Shown in pieces: positions 11,151 through 21,700 of a stretch of 64,000 nt of DNA. Where the stretch lies: assembly GCA_037074615.1 (NCBI GenBank), contig CM073515.1:18747001-18811000 (forward strand). Direction: 5' to 3'. This DNA comes from Leucaena leucocephala. Its lineage: Eukaryota; Streptophyta; Magnoliopsida; Fabales; Fabaceae. Under the pieces are notes generated by a model, which saw only the letters and a list, made by a program, of their open reading frames with translations, ran no database searches and had not been told where the DNA came from. The position numbers and the translations under genes were made by a program. The stretch's first letter is position 1, and the number at the start of each line of letters is the position of its first letter.

Positions 11151-11820
11151 ATGGTTGGATCTGTTGTTGAAATGCTTTCTGAAGGTTTTGATTTTATCAT
11201 TCCTCCAACTTTAGAAAATTCTGAGTTTTTGTATTGGAAAGGTTTGATGACCATATTTTAAAATAATCTTTGAAGGTTTAATGACCACATATGTTGTTAG
11301 TATTAGAAAGGTTTGATGTCCATATTTTTAAAACAAGAAAGAATTGTAATGATTGTGAAAAGAAATTATTTTCATTGAATCTTAGAGCAATAAAAATTTT
11401 GCATAATGTTATTTCTGAAAAAAACTACTTGAAAATCAAACATTACTCTAACATTAGAGATATTTTAAATACATTTGAAATTGTTTACTCCTCTGACATA
11501 TATGTTGAGAGTATTGACAGTTCATCAAAACTTGGTAATGACAAAGTCTTTACCGATGAACAAATGGAAGTAGAAAGTAATGAAGGATATATTCAAACTA
11601 ACTTACATGAATCTGTCAATACTGAGCAGCAAGAGGAAGAAAAGCTCACTTTGTGTGAATTTGAGAAATTATCTTCTGGAGCTCAGAAATTGTCAATGGT
11701 AAACAATTTTGACTATTCTTGTGAATTTGTGAAAAATGATTTCAAAGGTTTTCATGAAATGATTTTTCAACCAATCATTGATGTTGTTTGCAAAAGTAAA
11801 AATGCTTTGCTTTAAAAGAA
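11151..11820 (+). pseudogene. Ty1/copia gag, N-terminal part
   Basis: A short start at 11151 (MVGSVVEMLSEGFDF...) contains the copia gag phrase EFLYWKG. It is followed by stops caused by a roughly 67-bp local duplication of the TATT-GAAAGGTTTGATG segment (11229 and 11296). The longest open part is 11291-11815, 174 aa. Residues about 22-70 (KKLFSLNLRAIKILHN ... DILNTFEIVY) fit the UBN2-type copia gag helical region, normally followed by W-D-x-L-x-x-THEG, here degenerate. The tail is Glu-rich. Gag then breaks at the truncated Athila LTR (11887). The zinc-knuckle part reappears at 21500 on the far side of that insertion. Family assignment is by motif, with moderate confidence. Confidence 0.65.
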
Positions 11821-11886
11821 TTTTATTGGAAAGAATGGAAGAAAGGAAGAAATTTTACACAATGATTTTAAACTTCCTCCACTAGA

Positions 11887-12205
11887 CTAATGGGCCAAAC
11901 CGCAAGGTTTGGCCTATTGGGTCTTATTGTGCAGTTTCTAGTTTTATGGTCTTTTGTTGTCATTTGTGAATCCCGATTTATTCTAAATTCCTGAAATATA
12001 AAATCATAAAAATGTAATACATTTTATTCCAAAAATAATTATTTATGAGAAATCATAAAAATATGACAATTACGCTCCTTTTAAACACTAATTCAATATA
12101 AGGCATATTAATTCAATTAGTGAACAAACATACAATTAAGGACTAGATTAATGACAAAAACCCACCAAAATGATATGAATAAATTTATAAAAAATGGGTT
12201 TGTCA
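11887..12205 (-). mobile_element. Athila 3' LTR, truncated to about 320 bp
   Basis: Matches 21125-21457 almost base for base, for example ATTGGGTCTTATT and TAAACACTAATTCAATATAA, and ends ...GGGTTTGTCA. Only the first about 320 bp in element orientation remain. The rest was lost and the break abuts copia gag. Confidence 0.9.
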
Positions 12206-13923
12206 ACTCCCCCACACTTAGCCTTTTGCACTCTTGTGAAAAATATTAGTCAAAAGAATCCCAACAGTTAAACTCAATGCAAGTAAACATAAAACTGTCA
12301 AGGCAAGAATATATAATCAACTCAAACAACTTCTATCCCTAATCAATCAACAGGGGTGGAATGCTTTGAAGCAAGGAAAGTAACACAAGACATAGCAAGA
12401 TAGAGGAAAGGAAATATAATAGATCTCTCATAGGTATAAGTGTTTCACTCAACTCTTAAGTATAGGAAATTTTCACTTAATCCACCTAGATTAGCACCTA
12501 CCATAGGATTAAAAAGATTCTACTATCTCCACTACTAACATACCATAGATTCATGATCAAGGGGACTTTATTGGGTTGTAATGTTGGTGAAAGGCTAATG
12601 AATGGGTGGAATGAAATGTAGAACAAGTTTAATGCATAAGTATTAAGAAATAACTCAAGGTAAGATAACATGTGACTATCAAATGAGCAAGAAACTTTAA
12701 TCTTCAACTACTAAAGGATGCCTTATTTTAAACTTCACGCCTTATTGCCAATTTTTCTTTTCTTTTTATCTCTTTCTTTTTTTGTCTTTTTTTCTGCACA
12801 TTTTTTTCCTTTTTGTCTTTTCTAGTTCTTTTCTCCCTTTTTTTGTTTTTTTATTGGCAAACCTAACTCAAAAGGATAAAGATAACAACTTTAATAGTGC
12901 ACAGTTAATCATAAAGAATATAATATAACTCATGCAAAGCATTTGTTCAAAATTAATGGAATGAAATGAAAGTGATGGGCTCAAAGGGGGTAAGCAAAGG
13001 TCATTCGAGATAGCTTGTATTTGGGTAAAAGGGTTTAGAAATGAATGCCTCTATCATGCTCATAAATCCATGTAACAATGCAACTTTGAAAAAGAATCTA
13101 GACAAGTTATAGAGGTTAACCAAAACTAGGTGAAAATCACACAAGATAAGAAAGAAAATTAAGGCTCAATAATCCTTCCAACAAGGCTTTCTCTAATATG
13201 TTTTCTCCCAATGATAAAACTACAAAACAAGGTTAATAACACCGTATCAAAGACACTCCACTATGCTAATCAACTCAGAATAAGAATTACTCAAATCAAA
13301 ATGCATTCTTACCTAGACATGCCAATGTTCACATGTATAATGAAATAAGGATTTAAAAATAAAGCCCAATGATTGCAAAAGTCAAGAGGAAGCTGGGAAT
13401 CACAGCAATAATTCGCTCATACAGTAGTGACAAATTCAGTCAATTAAGCTTAACAAGTTCAAAATTTTTGAATTTTTCATATTTTGGTGATGCAAGCAAT
13501 GGCAACACAAATTAGCAAAAGTAATCCCTCCCCTACACTTAAACCATGTATTGTCCTCAACGTATCACTAAAGCATATATCAAAGGGAGAAGGGAAAATG
13601 ATTAGAGTCATGAGTTAAAAAGGAAGCTTTATTCAAAGAAAAACTAACCTAAATCTAAGAAATCTTTAAAATGTAACCTATTCTAAGAAATTGTTAAAAG
13701 ACAAAAAGCAAATAAATCTAAAACTACTGTGATGGTCTCTCCCCCACACTTACTCCTAACTATCTTAGCAAACAGATATTATCAGCAATAAAAGAGAAAG
13801 TAAAGGAGAAAGGTGGAAAGGAACAACCGTGTAATTAGGGAGGTCTCTGATTCTCATGGTAATGCTTAAGCAGATGACCATTGACTTGTGAAACATGGCC
13901 TGTTGCTTCATCCACCAGCTCTA
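12206..13923 (-). other. Athila non-coding 3' region with three PPT-like tracts
   Basis: No credible ORF. On the minus strand the PPT CTAAGTGTGGGGGAGT abuts the 3' LTR (12206-12221). Two more purine tracts of the same form lie at about 13524-13545 (TTTAAGTGTAGGGGAGGG, preceded by the TTGAGGACAATAC phrase common downstream of Athila/Tat integrases) and about 13738-13752 (AAGTGTGGGGGAGAG). Between 12730 and 12860 is a long pyrimidine run on the plus strand (A/G-rich in element sense). An env-like gene is absent. Confidence 0.7.
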
Positions 13924-14950
13924 CTATACCAAAAAAATGTACTTTGGTAACTCTAAAAGGGCCCTCCTACTTGGTGACAAATTTCCTGGGAACAACTTCA
14001 ACCGGGCCTTGAACTTTAAAACCTTGTCACCTTTATGCAATTGTTTCCTCAGAATCTGCTTGTCATGAATCATTTTCAGCTTGTCTTTATAGATTATGGA
14101 ATTATCATAGGACTCAAGTCTCATCTCTTCAAGCTCTTGGAGTTGCATCGTTCAATTTTCAAGTGAGGATTCAAGGTCTGCATCACATGCCTTGATTGCC
14201 CAATAAGATTTATGCTTAATCTTCATAGGTAGATGAAAAGACTTACCATAGAGCAACATGAAAGGACACATGCCTATAGAGGTTTTATAGGCAGTCCTAT
14301 AAGCCCATAGTGCCTCCTCAAGCCTTTCACTCCAGTCTTTATGGGATGGTCTCACAATCTTTTCTAGTATTCATTTGACTTCCTGATTAGAGACTTCAGC
14401 TAATCCATTTGTCTAAGGGTGGTAAGGAGTTGCTAGCTTGTGATAAACTCCATGTTTAGCAAGTAGAGACTTAATGGTCCTATTGTAGAAATGTGTTCCT
14501 TGGTCACTAATGATTGCTCTTGGAATGCCGTACCTATAAAAAATGTGAGAGCGTAAGAACCTGGCAATAGTAAAAGCATCATCTTTTCTAGTTGGCACTG
14601 CCTCTACCCACCAAGACACATAGTCTACTGCAAGTAATATATATGAAAACCCAAATGATGGAGGAAAAGGACCCATAAAATCCATGCCCCAGACATTAAA
14701 AATTTCACAAAAATGCATAGGTCTTAAAGGTATTTCATGCTTTCTACCCAGACTCCCAAACCTCTGGCACTTATCACAAGACTTACAAAAAACAAAAACA
14801 TCTTTGAATAAGTAGGCCAGTAAAATCCACATTCTAAAACCTTGCTAGCAGTTCTATTAGCACTAAAATGTCCCCCACAAGATAAAGAATGTGCAAAGGT
14901 AAGGATAGAGTGAATCTCATTATTAGGAACACATCATCTGATGATTTGAT
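13924..14950 (-). pseudogene. Athila integrase (decayed)
   Basis: Integrase would insert the element's cDNA into host DNA. The minus strand shows the zinc-binding HHCC region around 14780-14930 (H-x-x-GGHF ... CKSCDKCQR). The catalytic core begins at GMDFMGPFPP (first Asp, residue 51 of the 14832-14413 ORF), then ISDQGTHF (second Asp, residue 110), and TNGLAEVSNQEVK with the Glu at about 14380. The two Asp residues are 59 apart, usual for this family. In-frame stops interrupt it: one replaces a Gln codon after PYHP (CAG to TAG), another follows NQEVK. The ORFs at 14832, 14355 and 14148 share one frame, shifted relative to the RT frame. The C-terminal part to 13924 keeps a KLHKGDKVL-like region (QLHKGDKVLKF). 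Confidence 0.9.
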
Positions 14951-16750
14951 CATTGTATTGCTTTCAAAGAATTAGAGAATCCCAGATGTAATATCTTGCC
15001 TCCCTCTTCAGCTTATCAACCTGAAACTTAGATATAGAAGGAGGTACAAGATTAGTGACAACATAGTTAACAATATTAGAGTACCAAGGCTCTTGAACAG
15101 CTAAGGCAAGGAGTGCAGAATCAGGAAAGGAATCAACAGTAAGATCAGAGGAGTCAACTCCTTTGGTGCCTTTAGGTAACCGACTAAGGTGGTCAGCCAC
15201 ATGATTCTCTGCTTTAGCTCTATCTCTAATTTCAATGTCGAACTCCTGTATTAATAAAGCCCATCACTAAGGCTTCTTGAACAAGTAACGCACTGCTACA
15301 TGATATGTAAAAACAATCACTCGAGAATTTATCAGATATATCTAAACTTATCTAAAGCAAAGATTATAGCAAAAAGTTCCTTCTCAGTTGTGGTATAATT
15401 CACTTGAGCAGGGTCAAGTGCCTTGGAGGCATATGCTATCACTCTAGATCGTTTATCCTCCATCTGACCAAGCATAGCAACTACTGTAAAGTTAGAGGCA
15501 TCATAAGACAATTCAAAAGGCAAATCCCAATTAGGTGCAGTGAGAATAGGAGGTGAAACAAGCAAGAATTTCAAAGAGTCAAAGGCATGTCTACACTTAT
15601 CATTAAAGTGAAAATCAACATCTTTTCTTAACAGCATAGAGAAGGGTAAAGCAATTTTATGAAAATCTTTTACAAAATGTCGACAAAATCCAGCATGCCC
15701 CATGAAAGACCTCAAATCTTTAAGACAAGTAGGATAGAGAAGTGAAGAAATGACTTCATTCTTGGCTTTATCAACCTCAATCCCCTTTTGAGAGATGCGG
15801 TGACCTAGCACTATGCCACTATCTACCATGAAATGACATTTTTCATAATTCAAGACCAACTTTTTCTCAATACATCTATCAAGAACATGTTCAAGACTAA
15901 GTAAACAATCATCAAAGCTATCACCATAAATGGTGAAGTCATCCATGAAAATCTCCATATTACGCTCTAGTAAATCACTAAAGATCGGCATCATACACCT
16001 TTAAAAGGTGCCTGGAGTATTACACAACCCAAATGGCATCCTTCGATACGCATAAGTACCAAAAGGACATGTAAAAGTAGTCTTGTCTTGATCTACAGGT
16101 GTAATAGGTACCTGGAAATAACCTGAAAAGTCATCCAAGAAACAATAGTGATATTTACCAGATATTCTTTCCAACATTTGATCAATGAAAGGTAATGGAA
16201 AATGATCCTTCCTAGTCACTTCATTCAACTTCCTATAGTCTATACACATTCTTCAAGCATTCTGAATTCTTGTTGGAATAAGTTCATTATTCTCATTTTT
16301 CATTACTGTGATACCGCTCTTCTTTAGTACTACTTATATCGGGCTAACCCACTCACTATCTGAGATTGCATATATGATTCCAGCACTCAATAATTTAGAT
16401 ACCTCCTTTTTAATCACATCATGAATAAGAGGGTCTGACCTCCTTGGTGGCTGCTTAATTGGCTTTGAAGGTAAAACGATCTTCTGTGTGCAAAGTAGGG
16501 GATCAATCCCTGGTATGTCCCCTGAAGACTAACCTATAACCCTTTTATACCTTTTCAACACTGAAACTAGTCTCTCTTCTTCAGAACTACTTAAAGAACT
16601 AGAAATAATAATAGGCAATTTACTATCATCAGTAAGAAAGACATATTTCAAGTTAGAGGGGAGGGGTTTCAATTCTAAATCAGGGGGTTGCACAATAGAA
16701 GGAATCATCCTTGTTATATCAAGTGTATTCAGAGCAAGTGGTGTGTACAT
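14951..16750 (-). pseudogene. Athila reverse transcriptase and RNase H (decayed)
   Basis: RT copies the RNA into cDNA and RNase H degrades the template. RT motifs in order are CIDYRKLNEVTRKDHFPLPF (near 16240), FLDDFSGYFQVPI, FTCPFGTYAYRRMPFGLCN, and the catalytic box IFMDDFTIYGDS (Asp pair at about 15943-15938). RNase H follows with LSYDASNF, TTTEKELFAIIFALDKFR, then RAKAENHVADHLSRLP in another frame. RT up to 15332 is in the same frame as gag and protease and is broken only by stops. A frameshift falls between 15331 and 15200 and another before 14832. The catalytic Asp pair is intact, but the stops make it non-functional as read. Confidence 0.92.
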
Positions 16751-17119
16751 GTGGCTTGGGGAAGGAGATATAAGCTTAGTGTGGTGTATATTTCCTCCAC
16801 TTCCTGACTTAGTGCCACCATCAGATAACCTAGAAATAGGAGAGTTAGGGTCAGTATGATCAATAGAAAAAGAAAGTAAATTAGAAGACAGAGTGGGATT
16901 AGAGAGGACTAAAGCAGTAGCAGAATCACTGTTATCCTCTTTTAATGTTTCAGCGCCACTTAATGGGGAAGCTATATTTATAGCTTGTGAATTACACTCT
17001 TTATCATTAGTTCCTGGAAAATCAAGAAATATACCTTTCTTAAGGCTATCAAGTGTAGAATCAGCAGTAATACTAGAGTCAAAGCAATATGGTACATTAA
17101 AATCATAAGTAGATGAAAG

Positions 17120-18007
17120 CTAACTATCTATCTCTAAACAATAGGCACATGATATGCCACCTTCACATACACAGACATGAGAAGGCTGGGAAGAAGATAG
17201 ACAAGTAAAAGCATCATCATGCTTCACAACCATGTCACACAAGTATGGTCCATTCATATTAGTCTCATGCAAGTGGTCCACATCATGACATTCAATTAAA
17301 CTAATACCCAAATAAGAGCAATCTTCATAACCATGATTCATAGCTTCTAAAAGATTAAACTGTACTTCTTGATCCCCAATCCCTATAGTGATAAGTCCCT
17401 TTTTCATGTTAATTATTGTCTCAGCAGTTAAAAGGAAAGGTCTACATAGAATCAGAGTACTCTCAGTGGGGAGGTCATTAGTCATATCAAGGACATAGAA
17501 GTCAGCTGGGAAAATAAGACCTTTAACTTGCGTGAGAATATCCTCAAGAATACCTTTAGGGTATCTCACTGTCCTATCAGCTAGGCTAACCACTACACTA
17601 GTGTCTTTCCAAGCTTTAATACCCAAGGTCTTATAAATAGAGGTCGGCATGACATTAATTGCTGCACCTAAGTCAAGTAGGGCATGGGAAACTATAGTTC
17701 TACCTATGGTACAAGGAATAGTGTAGGGACCCGGGTCTTTACATTTAATAGGCAAATGTGGCTTAAATAAGGCACTAACACTCAACCCCAGTTAGATTCT
17801 CTCACTATGCCTAAACTTTCTCTTGTTTGTACATAGGTCTTTAAAGAATTTAACACACTTAGGCATCTTTTTAATCAATTCAAGCAATGGCACATTAACT
17901 TCAAGTTTGCTAAACATTTCAAACAATTCTTCATTATCTATCTTTTCAACAATCTTTTTACTAACCAAATATGAATTTGGAAAAGGCAAGTCATGAATAT
18001 TTACCAC
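17120..18007 (-). pseudogene. Athila aspartic protease region
   Basis: Protease would cleave the gag-pol polyprotein. Reading from 18007, EVNVPLLELIKKMPKCVKF and KDLCTNKRKF are the conserved gag-protease linker. After one stop near 17790 comes the protease: IKCKDPGPYTIPCTIG, then the active-site loop ALLDLGAAINVMPTSIY (the D-L-G-A form usual in Athila/Tat instead of D-S-G-A), then LILCRPFLLTAETIINMKKG (normally LGRPFL; Gly is Cys here). It is in frame with gag upstream and RT downstream. The segment 16751-17119 downstream has stops and no recognised domain. Confidence 0.92.
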
Positions 18008-18079
18008 ATCACATTTAGAGTCAGAAGATGATCCTTTCTCTATTGGTCCCTTTATGATAGTTGTTGCCTCTTCATCATT

Positions 18080-19744
18080 TTACACCATTTGTTGTTTATG
18101 ACACTTCTCTAAGAGCTTCTTTTCTTGTAGGACATTAGATTGGATAGAAGATTCTTTCTTAGCTTGGGAAGTTTCTTGAGTAGTTTTGGTAGAAGGAGAC
18201 TCAACTTCTATTTCCTCATCAACCTGCTCTTCATCCTCTTCATGTTTTTTGAATTGTACATTCTTTGACCCAATTCTCTTACCACTTCTCAGTGTGATTG
18301 CATTCAAAGATTTAGGATTTATCACTGTGTTAGAGGGTATAGAACCACTACTCTTTGCTTGTTATTCACTCAAGTTGTTAGAGAATTGAGTAACAAAAGC
18401 ATTCAAATTCTCATGCTTAGTCTCCATTTGTACCAATTTAGAGAACATATTTTGTAGACATGAATCCATCTTATTCTCCATAGCATGTAACTTAGCATCA
18501 ATTTGTGACTTTTGTTTGTCAAACTTTGAATTGAGCTCAGTAATACTTTTCATAATCATACCAAGTTTATTACCTCTAGAAAAAAAAGATGATGCCCCTT
18601 GATTAGGTACCACTTGATTTGAGAAATTCCCTTGAGGGTTTCCTTGATTTCCACCCCATCTAAAGTTAGGATGATCTCTCCAACCTGGATTATAAGTGTT
18701 AGAGTAAGGATCCCTCTTTTAATATGGACTATTCCTATTTTGGTATAGGGAAGAAACCTCTTCATATCGAGAACAAGTATTCGAGGCATGCATCATTGAC
18801 CCATAATACTCACAACCAGCAACTATAACTTGAGAGTGACCTATTGAATTAACCTGCTTGGCATTTACATTATTCTCCAAACTACTGAGTCTTTTCTCCA
18901 TTCAGTTCCCCAAAACAGCAATTTCAGCAAGAATATCTTGGGAAGAAACTGAAGAGGTATTATACACTTTTCTTGTGTCTCCAGATTAAGGTTTATTAGT
19001 AGCCATCTTTTGAAGCAGGTCCCATATAATGTTCGAACTCAATTCTCTAAGAGAACCATTTGCAGCGGCATGAATTGATGGCTTATGATGTGGAAGTAGC
19101 CCTTCATAGAAAGAATTAACCAGATCATTCTTTGAAATATTGTGGTGTGGGCACTGAGCTAGAAGTGTGATGAACCTGATCCAATACTCATGCATGGATT
19201 CATTATCTCATTGGACCACACTAGTTATCTCCTTTTTTAGCCTTGAAGTTTTAGAGGTAGGGAAATATTCATCCAAGAATGCTCGTTTCAACTGATCCCA
19301 AGTCAATGTAGTAAAATATTGAGGTAGCGTGTAAAGCCACTCCTTGGCCTTGCCTTCTAAAGTAAAATGAAATGCCCTCCTCAATACATCTTGAAGATTA
19401 GTTATGGGTGGTTTCATGGAAGAGCACACCATATGCATAGTCTTCAAATGCCTGTGTGGATCATTACCTGCAAAGCCATGAAATTTAGGTAAGGAAGAAA
19501 TTAATGCTCTTTTAATTTTAAAGTTCACATTATCAGTACAAAAGCCATAAGGATCATAATCAACATTAGAATTATTAATCTCCCTCATGTTTCTATCGTC
19601 CTCACCATTATTTCCTAAGTTATTCTCACCATGTCCGTTATTCCCATTAAGCCCATCACAACCATTATTACTGTTAGCACCATCCATGGTTTCTTGTTCT
19701 AATTCAAAATCACTAACAGACACGTGTTCACTAGAGGTAACCAA
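18080..19744 (-). pseudogene. Athila gag (capsid and nucleocapsid)
   Basis: Gag forms the virus-like particle. The open start is at 19744. An Asn/Gly-rich N-terminus is followed by the retrotransposon gag domain (SSLPKFHGFAGNDPHRHLK, then GKAKEWLYTLP and FLDEYFPTSKTSRLKKEI, and after one TGA HEYWIRFITLLAQCPHH). The nucleocapsid knuckle at about 18840-18800 reads CEYYGSMMHASNTC, so the second Cys of C-x2-C-x4-H-x4-C is Tyr (TGT to TAT). Then come YNPGWRDHPNFRWGGNQ and LNAITLRSGKRIG. All ORF pieces from 19744 to 15332 share one frame, so damage here is nonsense mutation, not indels. Confidence 0.92.
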
Positions 19745-19904
19745 AGAAAATCAACCTTTTTGTTTTTTTAAATAGATAATGCAAGAGAAAATGCAAATAC
19801 AAATGTTATGCAAATTGACTAAGACTGGCTTAGCAATTGAATTAATCCCAAAAAAATGTTACTTGACACTTATTAGGGAACCAATTTCTCTGCTTCCCAT
19901 TGGT

Positions 19905-19922
19905 TCCCCAGCAACGGCGCCA
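19905..19922 (-). other. Athila primer-binding site (Asp tRNA type)
   Basis: The minus strand reads TGGCGCCGTTGCTGGGGA, one base different from the usual Athila PBS. It lies two bases from the LTR end at 19925. Confidence 0.92.
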
Positions 19923-19924
19923 CT

Positions 19925-21457
19925 TGAAACAACCTTAATCCGATGTCGCCTTGGGATTACTTCAAAAATTTAAACCAAGGATTGCGTACAGTGCAACCTC
20001 AGGTCGTTCTCTCTGAGGAGCCAAAATGTGAAATTAAATTCCTAAGTAACTAAATGCAATGCAACCTAAACTAGAAAATAGGATTTGTTTCAATTGACTA
20101 ACAACTAAATACAATGAATTAAAAATATATTTAAATAAAATATTTTTGGTATTTTTAGTTTAAAGAAAGGGATAATGAATGATAATGAGTGAATAGGATA
20201 AATTCAAAGTATTAATAATAATAAAAGCAATCCTCCAATTCAATAACGCAGGCAATCATAGATTTAACATATATGGGAGTTATAAATAATAAATTAAGAA
20301 TTATAATTAAACTTTTAATCCAACAGTTGAGCCACCTCGAATTGTCACAAAATATTTTCCAAGTCTTAATTTATTAACTGCCTCCAGAATAATAAAATAG
20401 GAAAAAGGATATTAAAATCCAATGCTTAATTATAACTCAATAATTCATAAAATAGAATTTAAACCAACAAGAGAAACAACGATCCAATAATTCAAGCCAC
20501 CTTGAAAATCACAAAATATTTACAATAATCTCAATACAATGTCTGACCCAGATCAAAGTAAATGAAATTAAAGTTAATTAAAGATTAATGTCAAATGTCA
20601 AGCAAAAATTCAGTCACAATAATCCTCAATAAATACAAATAAATTATTCTAAATATTCCCAATAATTATAAAATTAATCCTAAGCCTAGGAGTCATAATA
20701 TAATTATTAGGTAGAGAATTAGAGTAACTTATACTCCCCTTTGAAATCCCAAGCTCATGCTTTTGTCATTGACTTAGTGAATTTGGATGTTTAACCACGC
20801 ATAGCCCTTAGGATCTATGCTACCATCAACATATCACTGCCACCCATGATCCATCGTTGTAGTTATGGGCTTCTCTAGTTGCTGCTGTCTAGAGTGATAC
20901 GATGAAGAGTGTGAAGGGTCTATGGTATGAATGGATTTTTGGGGCTCCTATGCGTGTTCTCTTTCTTGCGGCAGCACTGTGTGTGAGTACTTTTCCTTTC
21001 AATTCACCTTTCCTGTACGCCCTCAATTCAATTATGTGGCGTGGCTTCACTATGCTTTTCAATTCCTTTTTCAATTCTGCCACCTCCTTCTCATATGTGT
21101 GTGCTGCTCGTCTTTAAAAAGAATGAATAAACAAAACCTAATGGCCCAAATCGCAAGGTTTAGCCCATTGGGTCTTATTATGCAGTTTTTAGTTTAATGG
21201 TCTTTTGTTGTCATTTCTGAATTCTGATTTCTCCTAAATTCTTGAAATATAAAATCATAAAAATGTAATACATTTTATTCTAAAAATAATTATTTAGGAG
21301 AAATCATAAAAATATGACAATGACGCTCCTTTTAAACACTAATTCAATATAATGCATATTGATTCAATTAGTGCATAAACATACAATTAAGGACCAGATT
21401 AATGACAAAAACCCACTAAAATGATATGAATAAATTTATAAAAATATGGGTTTGTCA
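19925..21457 (-). mobile_element. Athila 5' LTR (1533 bp, complete)
   Basis: Bounded by TGAAACAACC and GGGTTTGTCA on the plus strand (TG...CA), next to the PBS. Plus-strand ORFs near 20900-21200 lie inside it and look like chance. The end matches the truncated 3' LTR at 12205. Confidence 0.9.
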
Positions 21458-21700
21458 TCGACTAACACAATATTTGTAAATGATATACAAAAGTATATAA
21501 TCTTATTGTCTGCAATTATTGTGGTAAATAAGGTCATATTTCTCACACATGTCATCTGAGAAGAAATCCACATGTGAGAAATAATTTTGTTTAGGTTTCT
21601 AAAGGACAGTCAAGGTCCAAAATTAATGATAAAGGACCCAAAGCTATGTGGGTACCAAAGTGTCTTTCCAAAGGTTTAAATGTGCAAGATATCTATAAGA
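21458..21700 (+). pseudogene. Copia gag zinc-knuckle segment (continuation)
   Basis: Immediately after the Athila LTR the plus strand reads CNYCGK, a stop, then GHISHTCHLRRN: a CCHC knuckle (C-x2-C-x4-H-x4-C if the stop is read through), with KGPKAMWVPK about 30 residues later. This is the standard copia gag C-terminus and continues the gag at 11151-11820. The position shows that Athila inserted into this copia gag. The stop and later frame breaks make it a pseudogene. Confidence 0.8.

Larger units (their letters stand above)
11887..21457 (-). mobile_element. Ty3/gypsy Athila-type retrotransposon
   Basis: A minus-strand element with the order 5' LTR (19925-21457), PBS for Asp tRNA, gag, aspartic protease, RT, RNase H, integrase, a non-coding 3' region, PPT and a truncated 3' LTR (11887-12205). 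The Asp PBS, the fused gag-pol and the AAGTGTGGGGGAG purine tract are typical of Athila/Tat gypsy elements. It interrupts the copia gag: that reading stops at about 11820 and resumes with a zinc knuckle after 21457. Because the 3' LTR is truncated, no TSD can be read. No env-like ORF is seen between integrase and the 3' LTR. Confidence 0.92.

Noticed and set aside
19587..21197. Plus-strand ORFs near the Athila 5' LTR
   Set aside because: They are antisense to gag or lie inside the LTR/PBS region of a minus-strand element.
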